From: Alistipes sp. | GTDB taxonomy: Bacteria; Bacteroidota; Bacteroidia; Bacteroidales; Rikenellaceae | DNA: 35,895 bases | Assembly (NCBI GenBank): GCA_017631255.1 | Contig: JAGBTP010000011.1 | Coordinates: 1-35,895, forward strand | Direction: 5' to 3' | In this document: piece after piece, positions 1 to 8,472 of the stretch | Numbering within the stretch: position 1 is the stretch's first letter | Layout: the number at the start of each line of letters is the position of its first letter | Program-made: the position numbers and the translations under genes | Notes under the pieces: generated by a model | What the model was told of the DNA's origin: nothing | What the model saw: only the letters and a program-made list of their open reading frames with translations | The model's database searches: none

Positions 1-2
1 AC

Positions 3-374
3 CTATCGGCAAAAGACACCGACATCAAGCGAGCAAATGAGGAGTTGGAGCACCTTATTGCCAACCGCAACGATTTTATAAAGTCAACACGCCTCACCCT
101 CGAAGAGAACTATCCCCACTTCTTTGCTTACCTCAAAGACAAAGGTCTCGAAGAGTTTGAGATTGACTTCTGCTGTCTGTATGCTATCGGCTTAAAGGGC
201 AAGGAGATTAAGGCATACACCAACCTTACACGCCACTACAAGGATAGCAGCGAGGTACGCCAGAAACTCGGACTCTCGGAGAGCGACACCAATCTATCTA
301 ATTTCTTGCAGAAATTGATTAAAAGTGAGGGGGGGGGAAACTTTTCATACGACCACATAAACAACAGAGAATAA
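3..374 (+). CDS. C-terminal fragment of a TPR/LuxR-like transcriptional regulator (5' end outside the window)
   Basis: The reading frame is open from the first codon at position 3, so this is the tail of a longer gene; the TTG at 45 is not a convincing start. The visible 123 residues begin with a charged coiled-coil-like stretch and then carry a compact helical segment (IDFCCLYAIGLKGKEIKAYTN) ending in RQKLGLSESDTNLSNFLQKL. That pattern is typical of the C-terminal DNA-binding helix-turn-helix of Bacteroidetes TPR-containing regulators, in which the HTH follows a membrane helix and coiled coil. The last codons contain a run of nine G (329-337), so the final dozen residues would change if the run slipped. 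The family call is from recognition of the C-terminal motif only. The target genes are unknown. Confidence 0.6.
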   Translation, partial: LSAKDTDIKRANEELEHLIANRNDFIKSTRLTLEENYPHFFAYLKDKGLEEFEIDFCCLYAIGLKGKEIKAYTNLTRHYKDSSEVRQKLGLSESDTNLSNFLQKLIKSEGGGNFSYDHINNRE

Positions 375-434
375 AATAATTTTCATACACTTAATATTCA
401 ACGAGTTACAGACGCAAGTTTGTAGCTCGTTTAT

Positions 435-475
435 TTTGCAGAAAACTTTTCATAGGGTAATTTTGTGTAAAACAA
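435..475 (+). promoter_or_regulatory. Possible promoter for the lipoprotein at 549
   Basis: A perfect TAnnTTTG element (TAATTTTG, 468-475) lies 73 bp before the start codon. The nearest TTTG (435-438) is 29 bp upstream, longer than the usual 19-21 bp, so only the -7 element is well supported. Confidence 0.3.
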
Positions 476-548
476 GTAGCAAACTGAAAAATATTATTCA
501 TTAAAACGATGAGTAATTAATATATGTCTTACTAACAAATTTCGTATT

Positions 549-1322
549 ATGAAAAAGTATGCTAAATTGTTGTTGATGCTTGCGGTAGCAGGCGTGACAA
601 TGTCTTGTGAGAAAGAGGTTGCTCCTAACAAGCCTGAGAATGAGACACCCTCAGATGTACAGCCAAATGTGAGCACTGTAAATAGTGAAATTGTAGGATT
701 GTGGGTGCTTGAGGGCGAAATCAATAATCAGCTCGGCGATTTCGTATATGAGTCTACATTCCGTTTTTGGGAGGATGGTACTGGCTATCGTACAACTGAT
801 GAGTATGAGGTATCTTCTGGTCGCCATATGTCAATGACCCGTTGTGGTTTAACATATGAGTGTAAAGGTGATATATTACGCATTACTTATACTGGCGAGG
901 AGGCGGAAGAAGTAAAGTATAGCGTGGAGTCAAATACGGTTATTTTCTATGTCGACGAAGCAGAGGGTGATACGATTGTGTACCATAAGAAACCAGATGC
1001 AGACCGCCGCTTTATAGGTGACTGGAGCACAATGCGCGCAGAGGGCGACTATTACTACGATGACCACATCAAGTTTGTGACACCAACGGATTGCTTTATG
1101 TATCACAATAAATATGATAATCCAACGGCAGCACCAATCGAGGGCCCTTCGCACCCTGTTTGGTATAAGTACACCTTCGATGATGATGTTGTATATATCT
1201 CAAGTGCAGAAAATATGAATGCGACGCCTACTAAGAAGTATTATCGCTTTGCAGGTGGCAAACTCTACCTGAGCAACTCAAAGGATGGTATTGAGACTTG
1301 CTACAGCACAATAAAGAAGTAA
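549..1322 (+). CDS. Lipocalin-like lipoprotein, function unknown
   Basis: The 257-residue product starts with a type II signal peptide: a Lys pair, a hydrophobic run and the lipobox MSC with the lipidated Cys at residue 20. A short Pro/Glu/Asn-rich linker follows. The rest is beta-rich and looks like two tandem lipocalin-like halves, each opening with a G-x-W motif (GLWVLEGE near residue 50 and GDWSTMRAEG near 157), and the first continuing with an FxFxxDGTGY-like strand. Such proteins are common in Bacteroidales and are expected on the outer membrane, but their ligands are mostly unknown. The gene appears monocistronic, with its own strong terminator hairpin just downstream. No enzyme motif is visible. 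Confidence 0.75.
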   Translation: MKKYAKLLLMLAVAGVTMSCEKEVAPNKPENETPSDVQPNVSTVNSEIVGLWVLEGEINNQLGDFVYESTFRFWEDGTGYRTTDEYEVSSGRHMSMTRCGLTYECKGDILRITYTGEEAEEVKYSVESNTVIFYVDEAEGDTIVYHKKPDADRRFIGDWSTMRAEGDYYYDDHIKFVTPTDCFMYHNKYDNPTAAPIEGPSHPVWYKYTFDDDVVYISSAENMNATPTKKYYRFAGGKLYLSNSKDGIETCYSTIKK

Positions 1323-1340
1323 AAGATAACTTCTTATACC

Positions 1341-1382
1341 TATATATAATGGCGACTACTTTGGTAGTCGCCATTATATATA
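1341..1382 (+). terminator. Strong hairpin terminator after the 549 lipoprotein
   Basis: A perfect 19-bp inverted repeat (1341-1359 with 1364-1382) surrounds a 4-nt TTTG loop, 18 nt after the stop codon. The flank on the plus side is A/T-rich rather than a clean U-tract. Confidence 0.8.
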
Positions 1383-1511
1383 TCAAAAAAAATTATTTTT
1401 CGTCGCACAAAAAACAGTCACCATAATGGCGCTGCATATGAAGATAGTTTTATGTATGTGGGAATGCATAGAATCGGAGTTGGTGCATTTTTGGTGCAAC
1501 TTTTTGGACAC

Positions 1512-1552
1512 AAAAAAAAGTCTACAAGGTTGAAAATCAACTCCTTGTAGAC
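1512..1552 (-). terminator. Rho-independent terminator of the tRNA-Ser gene
   Basis: Read on the minus strand, a 10-bp stem (1543-1552 with 1520-1529) is followed directly by eight T (1519-1512). It lies 10 bp beyond the tRNA 3' end, so it should end the tRNA transcript. Confidence 0.85.
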
Positions 1553-1561
1553 TATTCATTG

Positions 1562-1648
1562 CGGAGGGCACTGGATTCGAACCAGCGGATACCTTACGAT
1601 ATCGGCAGTTTAGCAAACTGCTGGTTTAAGCCACTCACCCAACCCTCC
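1562..1648 (-). tRNA. tRNA-Ser (anticodon GCT)
   Basis: The minus strand folds as a class II tRNA of 87 nt. The acceptor stem GGAGGGT pairs with GCCCTCC with one G-U pair. The anticodon stem-loop GCAGTTTGCTAAACTGC shows anticodon GCT, which reads AGC/AGU. A long variable arm (CCGATATCGTAAGGTATCCG) is present, and the T-loop sequence GGTTCGAATCC is canonical. The discriminator base is G; the terminal CCA is not encoded and must be added after transcription. A matching promoter and terminator flank it, so it is a single-gene unit. Confidence 0.95.
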
Positions 1649-1677
1649 TTAAACCACTCTTAATTAAAAGAGCGGTG

Positions 1678-1708
1678 CAAATATACGACTTATTTTGTAA
1701 TCTGCAAA
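1678..1708 (-). promoter_or_regulatory. Promoter of tRNA-Ser
   Basis: The minus strand has TTTG (1708-1705), a 19-bp spacer and a perfect TATATTTG (1685-1678), matching the Bacteroidetes primary sigma consensus. Transcription should begin about 20 nt before the tRNA. Confidence 0.8.
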
Positions 1709-1772
1709 ATTTTAGCAAACAATTTAGTCCAAAAACTACGCACACAGGGCAAAAGCTGCCACTCGCACCTAT

Positions 1773-2300
1773 TTACATCAATCCTCGGAACATCTCCCAG
1801 AGCACCACACCCGCCGATACCGACACATTGAGCGAGTGCTTTGTGCCCACCTGCGGAATCTCGATGGCACCATCGACAACATCCACCACGCTCTGGTCGA
1901 CGCCCTCCACCTCGTTACCGAAGACAAGGGCATACTTCACGCCACGCTCAGGGGTCATCGAGCCAAGCATCGTAGCGCCCTCAACCTGCTCTACGGCAAT
2001 GATGCGGTAGCCCTCCGAACGCAGTTTCTCTACACACTCGAGGGTCGTTGGGTGGTAGCTCCACGCCACGCTTAGCTCAGCGCCGAGTGCCGTCTTATGA
2101 ATCTCACGATTTGGGGGCGTAGAGGTGATGCCACAGAGGGCGATATGTTCAACGCCAAAGGCGTCGGCAGTGCGAAATAGCGAGCCTACATTCTGTGCCG
2201 AGCGCACATTGTCCATAACCACCACCACGGGCATCTTAGGGCTCTCGCTATACTCCTCGAGCGTTGGGCGACCGAGTTCGCTATTGAGCAACTTTCTCAT
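1773..2300 (-). CDS. TrmH/SpoU-family RNA 2'-O-methyltransferase
   Basis: The 175-residue product has the three SPOUT motifs of the SpoU family: motif 1 NVRSAQNVGSLFRTAD (31-46) with its conserved Asn and Arg, motif 2 ALVFGNEVEGV (124-134), and motif 3 IEIPQVGTKHSLNVSVSAG (146-164), which form the knotted SAM-binding site. It transfers methyl from SAM to a ribose 2'-OH of tRNA or rRNA. It lacks the N-terminal substrate-binding extension of TrmB/RlmB-type enzymes, so the exact target base cannot be named. The start ATG lies shortly downstream of a minus-strand TACTTTTG element at 2337-2330. It diverges from the beta-barrel gene at 2395. Confidence 0.88.
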   Translation of the reverse strand: MRKLLNSELGRPTLEEYSESPKMPVVVVMDNVRSAQNVGSLFRTADAFGVEHIALCGITSTPPNREIHKTALGAELSVAWSYHPTTLECVEKLRSEGYRIIAVEQVEGATMLGSMTPERGVKYALVFGNEVEGVDQSVVDVVDGAIEIPQVGTKHSLNVSVSAGVVLWEMFRGLM

Positions 2301-2329
2301 ATATTTTAAGTTTTTTTAGTATTCCTTGG

Positions 2330-2366
2330 CAAAAGTAATAAAATATAAAATATTTTCAGTAAATTT
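2330..2366. promoter_or_regulatory. Divergent promoter region between the methyltransferase and the beta-barrel gene
   Basis: Two TAnnTTTG elements face apart: TACTTTTG on the minus strand (2337-2330) for the methyltransferase and TAAATTTG on the plus strand (2359-2366), 28 bp before the ATG at 2395. I see no good -33 TTTG at standard spacing for either. Confidence 0.45.
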
Positions 2367-2394
2367 GCACCAAATGTTTTCATTTCGGTAAACA

Positions 2395-3501
2395 ATGCGT
2401 CGATTTATAGCACACATACTTCTCGTTTTCGCGCTCCTCATAGGTGTTGGAGGGAGCCTCTCTGCGCAGGAGCTAAGGCTTGGTGCCGACTTCACAACGC
2501 TCTTCGACAACACAGAGTATGCCTCGATGGAGGGTATGAGTTCGGGCACGCTCTTTGGTGCGCGCCTAACGCCGTCGGTGGGCATCGGATGGAGTGAACA
2601 TAACGAGGTGATGGTGGGCGTCGACCTATATCAGGACTTCGGACACGCGAAGTTCCTCTCAGATGCCAAGCTACAACTATACTACTCCTACCAAGCGCCA
2701 CGCGTGAAGCTATATGCGGGTCTCTTCCCTCGCAGTGCTATGCGTGGCTTGAGTACGCCACTATTTTTTGACCCTGCCTACTGCTACTACAACAATAGCA
2801 TTGGCGGCGTACTGGCACGCTACGAGGAGGCGCAGTCGGGCTCGTATGTCGAGTTTGCGATGGACTATACGGGTATGCGCAGTTTCGACACGCGTGAGGC
2901 CTTTGCGATAATGTCGTCGGGCGAGCACCATATCCCGATGAGGGGCAGCAAGTTCCTCTATGGCTACGACCTCTATGTAGGTCACTATGCCAAGGACTAC
3001 AACCCCGATACGATTGATGGCGTGGTGGACAACATCCTGCTTACGCCACACATTGGCTTCGACAGCAACAACACCGTAATACTCGGCAAGCACCCCTTCA
3101 ACTTTGAGCTTGAGCTAAGCTATGTGCAGTCGTTGCAGCGTGACCGCATCAACGAGAATAGCTGGGAGTACCCCTTTGGTGGTGAACTTTATATCGGTCT
3201 TGAGTGGGCGGGCATTGAGCTCTCGAACCGCTTGTATGTAGGTCGCGGCTCGCTACTGAGCTACTACAACCGCTACGGTAGCGATGTATATCACGGTGTA
3301 GCGCTATACAATACCCACAAGGGCATCTACGACGCTATTGCACTATCGTACGACCGTTGGTTCTTTAATCGAACCGTGGGCATCAAGGCGGGCATCACGA
3401 TGGAGTACGACGGTGCGATCTGGGGTACACGACAGTGGTTGCAGGTGAGCGCACGCCTCAACTACGGCATTAGCCTAAAGCGCAACCGAGTGATTGAATA
3501 G
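2395..3501 (+). CDS. Outer-membrane beta-barrel-like protein, function unknown
   Basis: The 368-residue product has an N-terminal signal peptide (MRR, then a hydrophobic stretch ending SLSAQ near residue 25) without a lipobox Cys, so it is exported and not lipidated. The mature part is rich in alternating aromatic and hydrophobic strands (LYYSYQAP, LYAGLFPRS, YIGLEWAGIELSNRLYVGRG, SARLNYGISL) with turns, which suggests an outer-membrane beta-barrel. I do not recognise a specific family. Its stop lies 33 bp before glnS with no terminator between, so the two may be co-transcribed. Confidence 0.65.
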   Translation: MRRFIAHILLVFALLIGVGGSLSAQELRLGADFTTLFDNTEYASMEGMSSGTLFGARLTPSVGIGWSEHNEVMVGVDLYQDFGHAKFLSDAKLQLYYSYQAPRVKLYAGLFPRSAMRGLSTPLFFDPAYCYYNNSIGGVLARYEEAQSGSYVEFAMDYTGMRSFDTREAFAIMSSGEHHIPMRGSKFLYGYDLYVGHYAKDYNPDTIDGVVDNILLTPHIGFDSNNTVILGKHPFNFELELSYVQSLQRDRINENSWEYPFGGELYIGLEWAGIELSNRLYVGRGSLLSYYNRYGSDVYHGVALYNTHKGIYDAIALSYDRWFFNRTVGIKAGITMEYDGAIWGTRQWLQVSARLNYGISLKRNRVIE

Positions 3502-3534
3502 ATTGAATAATAAGCAATTAACACATATATAATT

Positions 3535-5265
3535 ATGACACAGGAGACAACAGAGGTAAAGGAGAAGTCGCTGAACTTCGTAGAGGAGATCATCGAGGAG
3601 GCAAGAGCCAAGGGTAAAACGCGCGTTCAGACCCGTTTCCCACCTGAGCCTAACGGCTATCTACATATCGGTCACGCCAAGGCTATCTGCCTTGATTTCG
3701 GCGTAGCGGCACGCTATGGCGGCGTATGTAACCTTCGTTTCGACGACACCAACCCTACAAAGGAGGATATGGAGTATGTTGACGCGATTAAGGAGGATAT
3801 CAAGTGGCTCGGCTTCGAGTGGGGTGCTGAGTACTACGCTTCGGACTACTTCCAGCAGTTATGGGACTTCGCCATCCGCCTCATCAAGGAGGGTAAGGCA
3901 TATATCGACGAGCAGACATCCGAGGAGATTGCTGCGCAGAAGGGTACACCTACACAGGCCGGTATCGACAGCCCATACCGTAACCGTCCTATCGAGGAGA
4001 GCCTCGAGTTGTTCCAGAAGATGAACGCTGGCGAGATTGAGGAGGGTAAGATGGTGCTTCGTGCTAAGATTGATATGGCCAGCTCGAATATGCACTTCCG
4101 CGACCCTATCATCTATCGCGTCGTGAACCACCCACACCACCGTACGGGTGACACCTGGAAGGCATACCCTATGTACGATTTTGCACACGGACAGAGCGAC
4201 TACTTTGAGGGCGTAACACACTCGTTGTGTACCCTCGAGTTCGTGCCTCACCGCCCACTGTACGACCTCTTCGTCGATTGGGTGAAGGAGGGCGTTGACA
4301 CATCGGAGGAGCGTCCTCGTCAGTATGAGTTCAACAAGCTCAACCTCAACTACACGCTTATGAGTAAGCGCAACCTGCTCATCCTCGTTAAGGAGGGCTT
4401 GGTAAATGGTTGGGACGACCCTCGTATGCCTACACTCTGCGGCTTCCGCCGTCGTGGTTACTCGCCAGAGTCTATCCGCAGCTTTGTGGATAAGATTGGC
4501 TACACCACCTACGACGCACTCAACGATATGGCACTACTCGAGAGCGCCGTACGCGATGACCTTAATAAGCGCGCTACGCGTGTAAGTGCTGTGCTCAACC
4601 CCGTTAAGCTCGTCATCACCAACTACCCTGAGGGTCAGGTTGAGGCTATGGAGGCTATCAATAACCCTGAGGATCCAGAGTCAGGCACACACACCATTGA
4701 GTTCAGCCGCGAGCTCTGGATGGAGCGTGACGACTTTATGGAGGAGGCATCGAAGAAGTTTGAGCGTATGACCCCAGGCAAGGAGGTACGACTCAAGAAC
4801 GCCTATATCGTAAAGTGTACAGGCTGCGAGAAGGACGAGAATGGCAATGTGACCACCGTATATGCTGAGTACGATCCTGAGACAAGATCGGGTATGCCAG
4901 GCAGCGACCGCAAGATTAAGGGTAAGACCTTGCATTGGGTTAGCTGCGGCCACTGCATCAAGGCCGAGGTACGCCTCTACGACCGTCTCTGGAAGGTGGA
5001 GAACCCACGCGACGAGATGGCCGCTATCCGCAAGGAGCGAGGCTGCGAGGCATTGGAGGCTATGCAGGAGATGATCAACGAGAACTCACTCCAGGTACTC
5101 ACCGAGTGCTATGTTGAGAAGTATCTCGCTGATGCTAAGCCTTACGACTACTTGCAGTTCCAGCGCATTGGCTACTTCAATGTCGACAAGAGCTCAACAC
5201 CTGAGCACCTCGTGTTCAACCGCACGGTGACACTCAAGGATACTTGGGCAAAGAAGAACAAATAG
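3535..5265 (+). CDS. glnS: Glutaminyl-tRNA synthetase
   Basis: This class I aminoacyl-tRNA synthetase of 576 residues charges tRNA-Gln with glutamine using ATP in the cytoplasm. The catalytic Rossmann domain shows PPEPNGYLHIGHAK with the HIGH motif at 44-47, the LRFDDTNP segment, and the second ATP-binding signature as MSKR at 276-279, the usual GlnRS form of KMSKS. The C-terminal half holds the beta-barrel anticodon-binding domains. The family length is about 550-580, so the gene is complete. Two CxxC-like pairs in the C-terminal part (CTGC and CGHC) are also seen in some bacterial GlnRS. A direct GlnRS implies that Gln-tRNA need not be made by transamidation. A clear terminator follows. Confidence 0.96.
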   Translation: MTQETTEVKEKSLNFVEEIIEEARAKGKTRVQTRFPPEPNGYLHIGHAKAICLDFGVAARYGGVCNLRFDDTNPTKEDMEYVDAIKEDIKWLGFEWGAEYYASDYFQQLWDFAIRLIKEGKAYIDEQTSEEIAAQKGTPTQAGIDSPYRNRPIEESLELFQKMNAGEIEEGKMVLRAKIDMASSNMHFRDPIIYRVVNHPHHRTGDTWKAYPMYDFAHGQSDYFEGVTHSLCTLEFVPHRPLYDLFVDWVKEGVDTSEERPRQYEFNKLNLNYTLMSKRNLLILVKEGLVNGWDDPRMPTLCGFRRRGYSPESIRSFVDKIGYTTYDALNDMALLESAVRDDLNKRATRVSAVLNPVKLVITNYPEGQVEAMEAINNPEDPESGTHTIEFSRELWMERDDFMEEASKKFERMTPGKEVRLKNAYIVKCTGCEKDENGNVTTVYAEYDPETRSGMPGSDRKIKGKTLHWVSCGHCIKAEVRLYDRLWKVENPRDEMAAIRKERGCEALEAMQEMINENSLQVLTECYVEKYLADAKPYDYLQFQRIGYFNVDKSSTPEHLVFNRTVTLKDTWAKKNK

Positions 5266-5303
5266 TAGGTCTGCCTATAACACAGCAGACATCGCCTACA
5301 ACG

Positions 5304-5335
5304 AAAATGGGCTATCCAAACGGATAGCCCATTTT
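5304..5335. terminator. Bidirectional terminator between glnS and potD
   Basis: A perfect 14-bp inverted repeat (5304-5317 with 5322-5335) with an AAAC loop is flanked by A-run and T-run arms. It lies between two convergent genes and can serve both strands. Confidence 0.85.
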
Positions 5336-5391
5336 ATTATTATGTAGGTAGCGCGCGAAGTAGCGGCCACTGTCGAACACACAAGTCTTGC

Positions 5392-6816
5392 CTACTTTAC
5401 CCTATTATGGTGGTGGCGACGCTTGGCGTAGCGCTGCGCTGTGCGGTACTTATCTATCTTGCGCCAAATACCCCAAATTAGTAGCAGCGAGAAGAAGAGT
5501 ATAATTCCCACGAGCATACCTGTCGAAAGGTTATCGCCCTTGACGCGTGACCACATCTCAAGCATCTTATCGGTACGGTCGCCCGAATCGTGCATAACGC
5601 CCGAACGCTCGATAATACTGCGATCAGGATACAACACCGCATCGACCATAACACACTCCGAACCCTCAAGAGGCTCACCATTTTCGTCGATAAAGAGGTA
5701 GCTAAGGTCACACTCCTCCATCTCACCTGTAGACAGCTCCTCGAGGGCATCGAACACCTCCTCGGTAGCCACAACGCTCACATATCCCGTTGCCGACATA
5801 TTGCGAATGGCGTTCTCTGGCTTACACATAAAGTCGATGAAGTAGCGCGCAGCGCGTGTATTGCGGGCATACTTAGGAATCACCCAGCCGTCGAACCACA
5901 CCACACTACCCTCCTTAGGCACGGCGTAGCCAAGCTCCACATCTACCGATGTAGCCTCGTCGATAGCCCACACAGCATCGCCGCTCCACATAAGGTTGAT
6001 CCACGCCTTCTCCTGCGTCATCATCTCCTTACCGAAGTCGGCCTCCCAGCCCGCCACAAGCTCCTTCATACGCTTAAGGTAGCTCTCAACCAGAGCGATA
6101 GACTCGTCCGACGAGTCGTACATAAGCTCACGAATGGTGTCGAGCGATAGGTACTCATCCTCGCCCAAGAGTCCCGCCTCACGCTGCTCGAGCGTCTTGG
6201 CGTAGATGAGCATCGTAGAGTAGACATCACGGAAGGCATCCTTTACGAATATCTTATCCTGAAGGCGTTGAGAGAACATCAAGCTCCACGAGAGCGCCTC
6301 CTCCTCCGTAACATACCTTTTATTATATAGGATGCCCGTAGTGCCCCACATATAACCCACCGAATAGTCGTTAGGGTCAACGCCCTCGGCAGCCGTAAGC
6401 AATGAGAACTGCTCCTTAATATATGGCGATACAGCACCGAAGTAGTCGATATCCTTCTCCTTAATTTCGGCCTTGAACTCCTCGGTTAGGATAGGTAAGA
6501 GCAACTCCTTGCGCAACATTCGCTCGATGATATACTCCGAAGGGCACACAACATCGAAGTCGGCGTGACCATTCTCAATCTTTGCGAGCATAACCTCGTT
6601 GATGTCGAAGGTCTGGTAGACAACCTCCACCTCCTCGCCCGTCTGCTCAGCGTACCACTCCTCGAACTCGACGAGTAGCTCCTCGTCGATATAGTCACCC
6701 CAGTTATAGACCTTAAGGCGACCCAAACGCTCGTCATCGCCCGAACAGCCCACGCATAGGAGCGCAACGGCAACGAGAGAGGCCATATACTTAGCCAATG
6801 TAGTAGTTATTTTCAT
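5392..6816 (-). CDS. potD: Spermidine/putrescine-binding lipoprotein PotD with an extra C-terminal membrane anchor
   Basis: The 474-residue product is the solute-binding subunit of the polyamine importer. It has a lipoprotein signal peptide with lipobox VGC (Cys 24), then the PotD/PotF-type opening LKVYNWGDYID and later family segments such as DFDVVCPSEY, GTTGILYN, WSGDAVWAIDEA and FIDFMCKPENA. PotD of Enterobacteria is about 350 residues and soluble. This one is longer: near residues 434-451 it has a hydrophobic helix (MLVGIILFFSLLLIWGIW) followed by a 23-residue basic tail. It would therefore be anchored at both ends. It is the last gene of the pot operon, 11 bp after potC. Confidence 0.9.
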   Translation of the reverse strand: MKITTTLAKYMASLVAVALLCVGCSGDDERLGRLKVYNWGDYIDEELLVEFEEWYAEQTGEEVEVVYQTFDINEVMLAKIENGHADFDVVCPSEYIIERMLRKELLLPILTEEFKAEIKEKDIDYFGAVSPYIKEQFSLLTAAEGVDPNDYSVGYMWGTTGILYNKRYVTEEEALSWSLMFSQRLQDKIFVKDAFRDVYSTMLIYAKTLEQREAGLLGEDEYLSLDTIRELMYDSSDESIALVESYLKRMKELVAGWEADFGKEMMTQEKAWINLMWSGDAVWAIDEATSVDVELGYAVPKEGSVVWFDGWVIPKYARNTRAARYFIDFMCKPENAIRNMSATGYVSVVATEEVFDALEELSTGEMEECDLSYLFIDENGEPLEGSECVMVDAVLYPDRSIIERSGVMHDSGDRTDKMLEMWSRVKGDNLSTGMLVGIILFFSLLLIWGIWRKIDKYRTAQRYAKRRHHHNRVK

Positions 6817-6827
6817 AGAAGCGGGTA

Positions 6828-7652
6828 CTATTTCGTAAGTTTAAGCTGCTCACGCGCCTCCTCAGCACGCTGGCTCTGGCGATGTGAGCGGTAGTTAACG
6901 ACGATAAGCAGTATGAGCACCACCACGAGGATGATGGTCGACAGAGCGCGCAGCTCAGGCGTAAGACCTCCCTTGCGGGCATCGGCATAGATATATGTCG
7001 AGAGGGTCTCGAGGCCATCCGTACCATTTGTGAAGATGGTAACAGCAAAGTCGTCAATCGAGAGTGTGAAGGCGAGGATAAAGCCCGAAATCATACCTGG
7101 ACGAATCTCCGGAATGATGACATGGCGCATAGCCTGCATAGGCGTAGCACCGAGGTCGAGCGCCGCCTCGTAGATATTCGGATTCATCTGCATAAGGCGT
7201 GGCATAACGCTCAGTACGACATAAGGCGTACAGAAGGTTATATGCGCCAGAATCACCGTAAGGTAGCCCTGCGTGATGCCCAACGATATGAAGAGCAGGA
7301 AGAGCGAGATACCGGTAATGATATCGGGGTTGAGAATCGGAATATTATTCACGAAGTTAACCACCCTACGCTTGCGGTAGCGCAGGTCGTGGATGCCGAT
7401 AGCGGCCACGGTACCGAGCAGCGTCGACACCGTAGCAGCCACAAAGGCGATGATAAATGTATTCTTTATGGCATCGACAAGTGAGTTATTCACGCCGCCC
7501 GAAAATAGCGAGGCGTACAACTCAGTCGAGAAGCCCGTCCAGTTGCCCAGCACCTTCGACTCGGTAAACGAGAATATGGCGATGATGACAATAGGCGCAT
7601 AGAGCATCACCAAGAGCAGGGCGAGGTAGAGGTATGAGAGTGTTCTTTTCAT
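6828..7652 (-). CDS. potC: Spermidine/putrescine ABC transporter permease PotC
   Basis: This is an inner-membrane permease of 274 residues with about six transmembrane helices, from LYLALLLVMLYAPIVIIAIF at the N-terminus to LSTIILVVVLILLIVV near the end. The cytoplasmic EAA loop that docks on the ATPase is clear: YEAALDLGATPMQAMRHVII (161-180), followed by PEIRPGM. The gene begins 1 nt after the stop of potB, so translation is very likely coupled. PotB and PotC form the heterodimeric channel. The charged C-terminal tail (RSHRQSQRAEEAREQLKLTK) is cytoplasmic. Confidence 0.94.
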   Translation of the reverse strand: MKRTLSYLYLALLLVMLYAPIVIIAIFSFTESKVLGNWTGFSTELYASLFSGGVNNSLVDAIKNTFIIAFVAATVSTLLGTVAAIGIHDLRYRKRRVVNFVNNIPILNPDIITGISLFLLFISLGITQGYLTVILAHITFCTPYVVLSVMPRLMQMNPNIYEAALDLGATPMQAMRHVIIPEIRPGMISGFILAFTLSIDDFAVTIFTNGTDGLETLSTYIYADARKGGLTPELRALSTIILVVVLILLIVVNYRSHRQSQRAEEAREQLKLTK

Positions 7653-7653
7653 A

Positions 7654-8448
7654 TTATATCAATCCCTCATTAGCGCCATCCTCGGAGCTATCCGAGAAGA
7701 GCGATGTTATACCTATGATTATGAGCATTATGAGCGACAGTGCCGCACCATAGTGCCACATACCGTTGTTGATATTCTCCTGAATGGTGGTACCGAAGAG
7801 CTTGATGTTGTTCATCGTGAGCAACTCGGCGATGGCGAAAGTCGAGATTGTCGGCATAAAGACCATCATAATACCGCTCACAATACCTGGCATTGAGAGC
7901 GGGAACACCACGCGCGCGAATACCTGTCGTGGCGTAGCACCAAGGTCCTCAGCCGCCTCGATAAGCGACGAATCCATCTTCTGCAAGGTGTTGTAAATCG
8001 GGTAGATCATAAACGGCAAGAAGTTATACACCATACCGAATATCAGTGCGCCCTCACCCAGCGGCAGGCGCAAGAAGTCGAAGAGCGCCACCGTAGCCAG
8101 CGTGCGCACAAGCACATTGATCCACATCGGCAGGATGAAGAGCATAACCACCAGCGAGGCTGTCGAGGGCTTAAGGCGCGTAAGAATGTAGGCCGCAGGG
8201 TAGCCCAAGATAAGACATATAATGGTGGTAATCAGCGCTATGCCGATAGAGTAGATAAAGGTATTTGCCGCCTCGGCCTGATTGACAAACCTACGGAAGT
8301 TCTCGAGCGAGAAGCCGCCGTCGTTGCCCTGAAAGGCGTAGACCATAATGAGCACGAGAGGCATAACCACAAAGACGGCCATAAAGAGCACATATGGCAG
8401 ACTCCAAGTACGCCTACGCGAGAAAAACTTAGTAATATTATCGAGCAT
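7654..8448 (-). CDS. potB: Spermidine/putrescine ABC transporter permease PotB
   Basis: This 264-residue inner-membrane permease has about six hydrophobic helices. The EAA coupling loop is at about 164-188 (EAAEDLGATPRQVFARVVF, then PLSMPGI). It partners PotC to form the polyamine channel and is driven by PotA. It lies 24 bp downstream of potA and 1 nt upstream of potC. Its length matches the family. Confidence 0.94.
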   Translation of the reverse strand: MLDNITKFFSRRRTWSLPYVLFMAVFVVMPLVLIMVYAFQGNDGGFSLENFRRFVNQAEAANTFIYSIGIALITTIICLILGYPAAYILTRLKPSTASLVVMLFILPMWINVLVRTLATVALFDFLRLPLGEGALIFGMVYNFLPFMIYPIYNTLQKMDSSLIEAAEDLGATPRQVFARVVFPLSMPGIVSGIMMVFMPTISTFAIAELLTMNNIKLFGTTIQENINNGMWHYGAALSLIMLIIIGITSLFSDSSEDGANEGLI

Positions 8449-8472
8449 TGTCCTCTACGATTTATCGTGCGG

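Noticed and set aside
45..47. TTG at 45 as the start of the first gene
   Set aside because: The frame is open upstream to the window edge and the product matches only the C-terminus of a longer regulator.
338..454. TTTTCATA repeated three times (342, 380, 447)
   Set aside because: It is short and A/T-rich with irregular spacing, and is as likely chance as a binding site.
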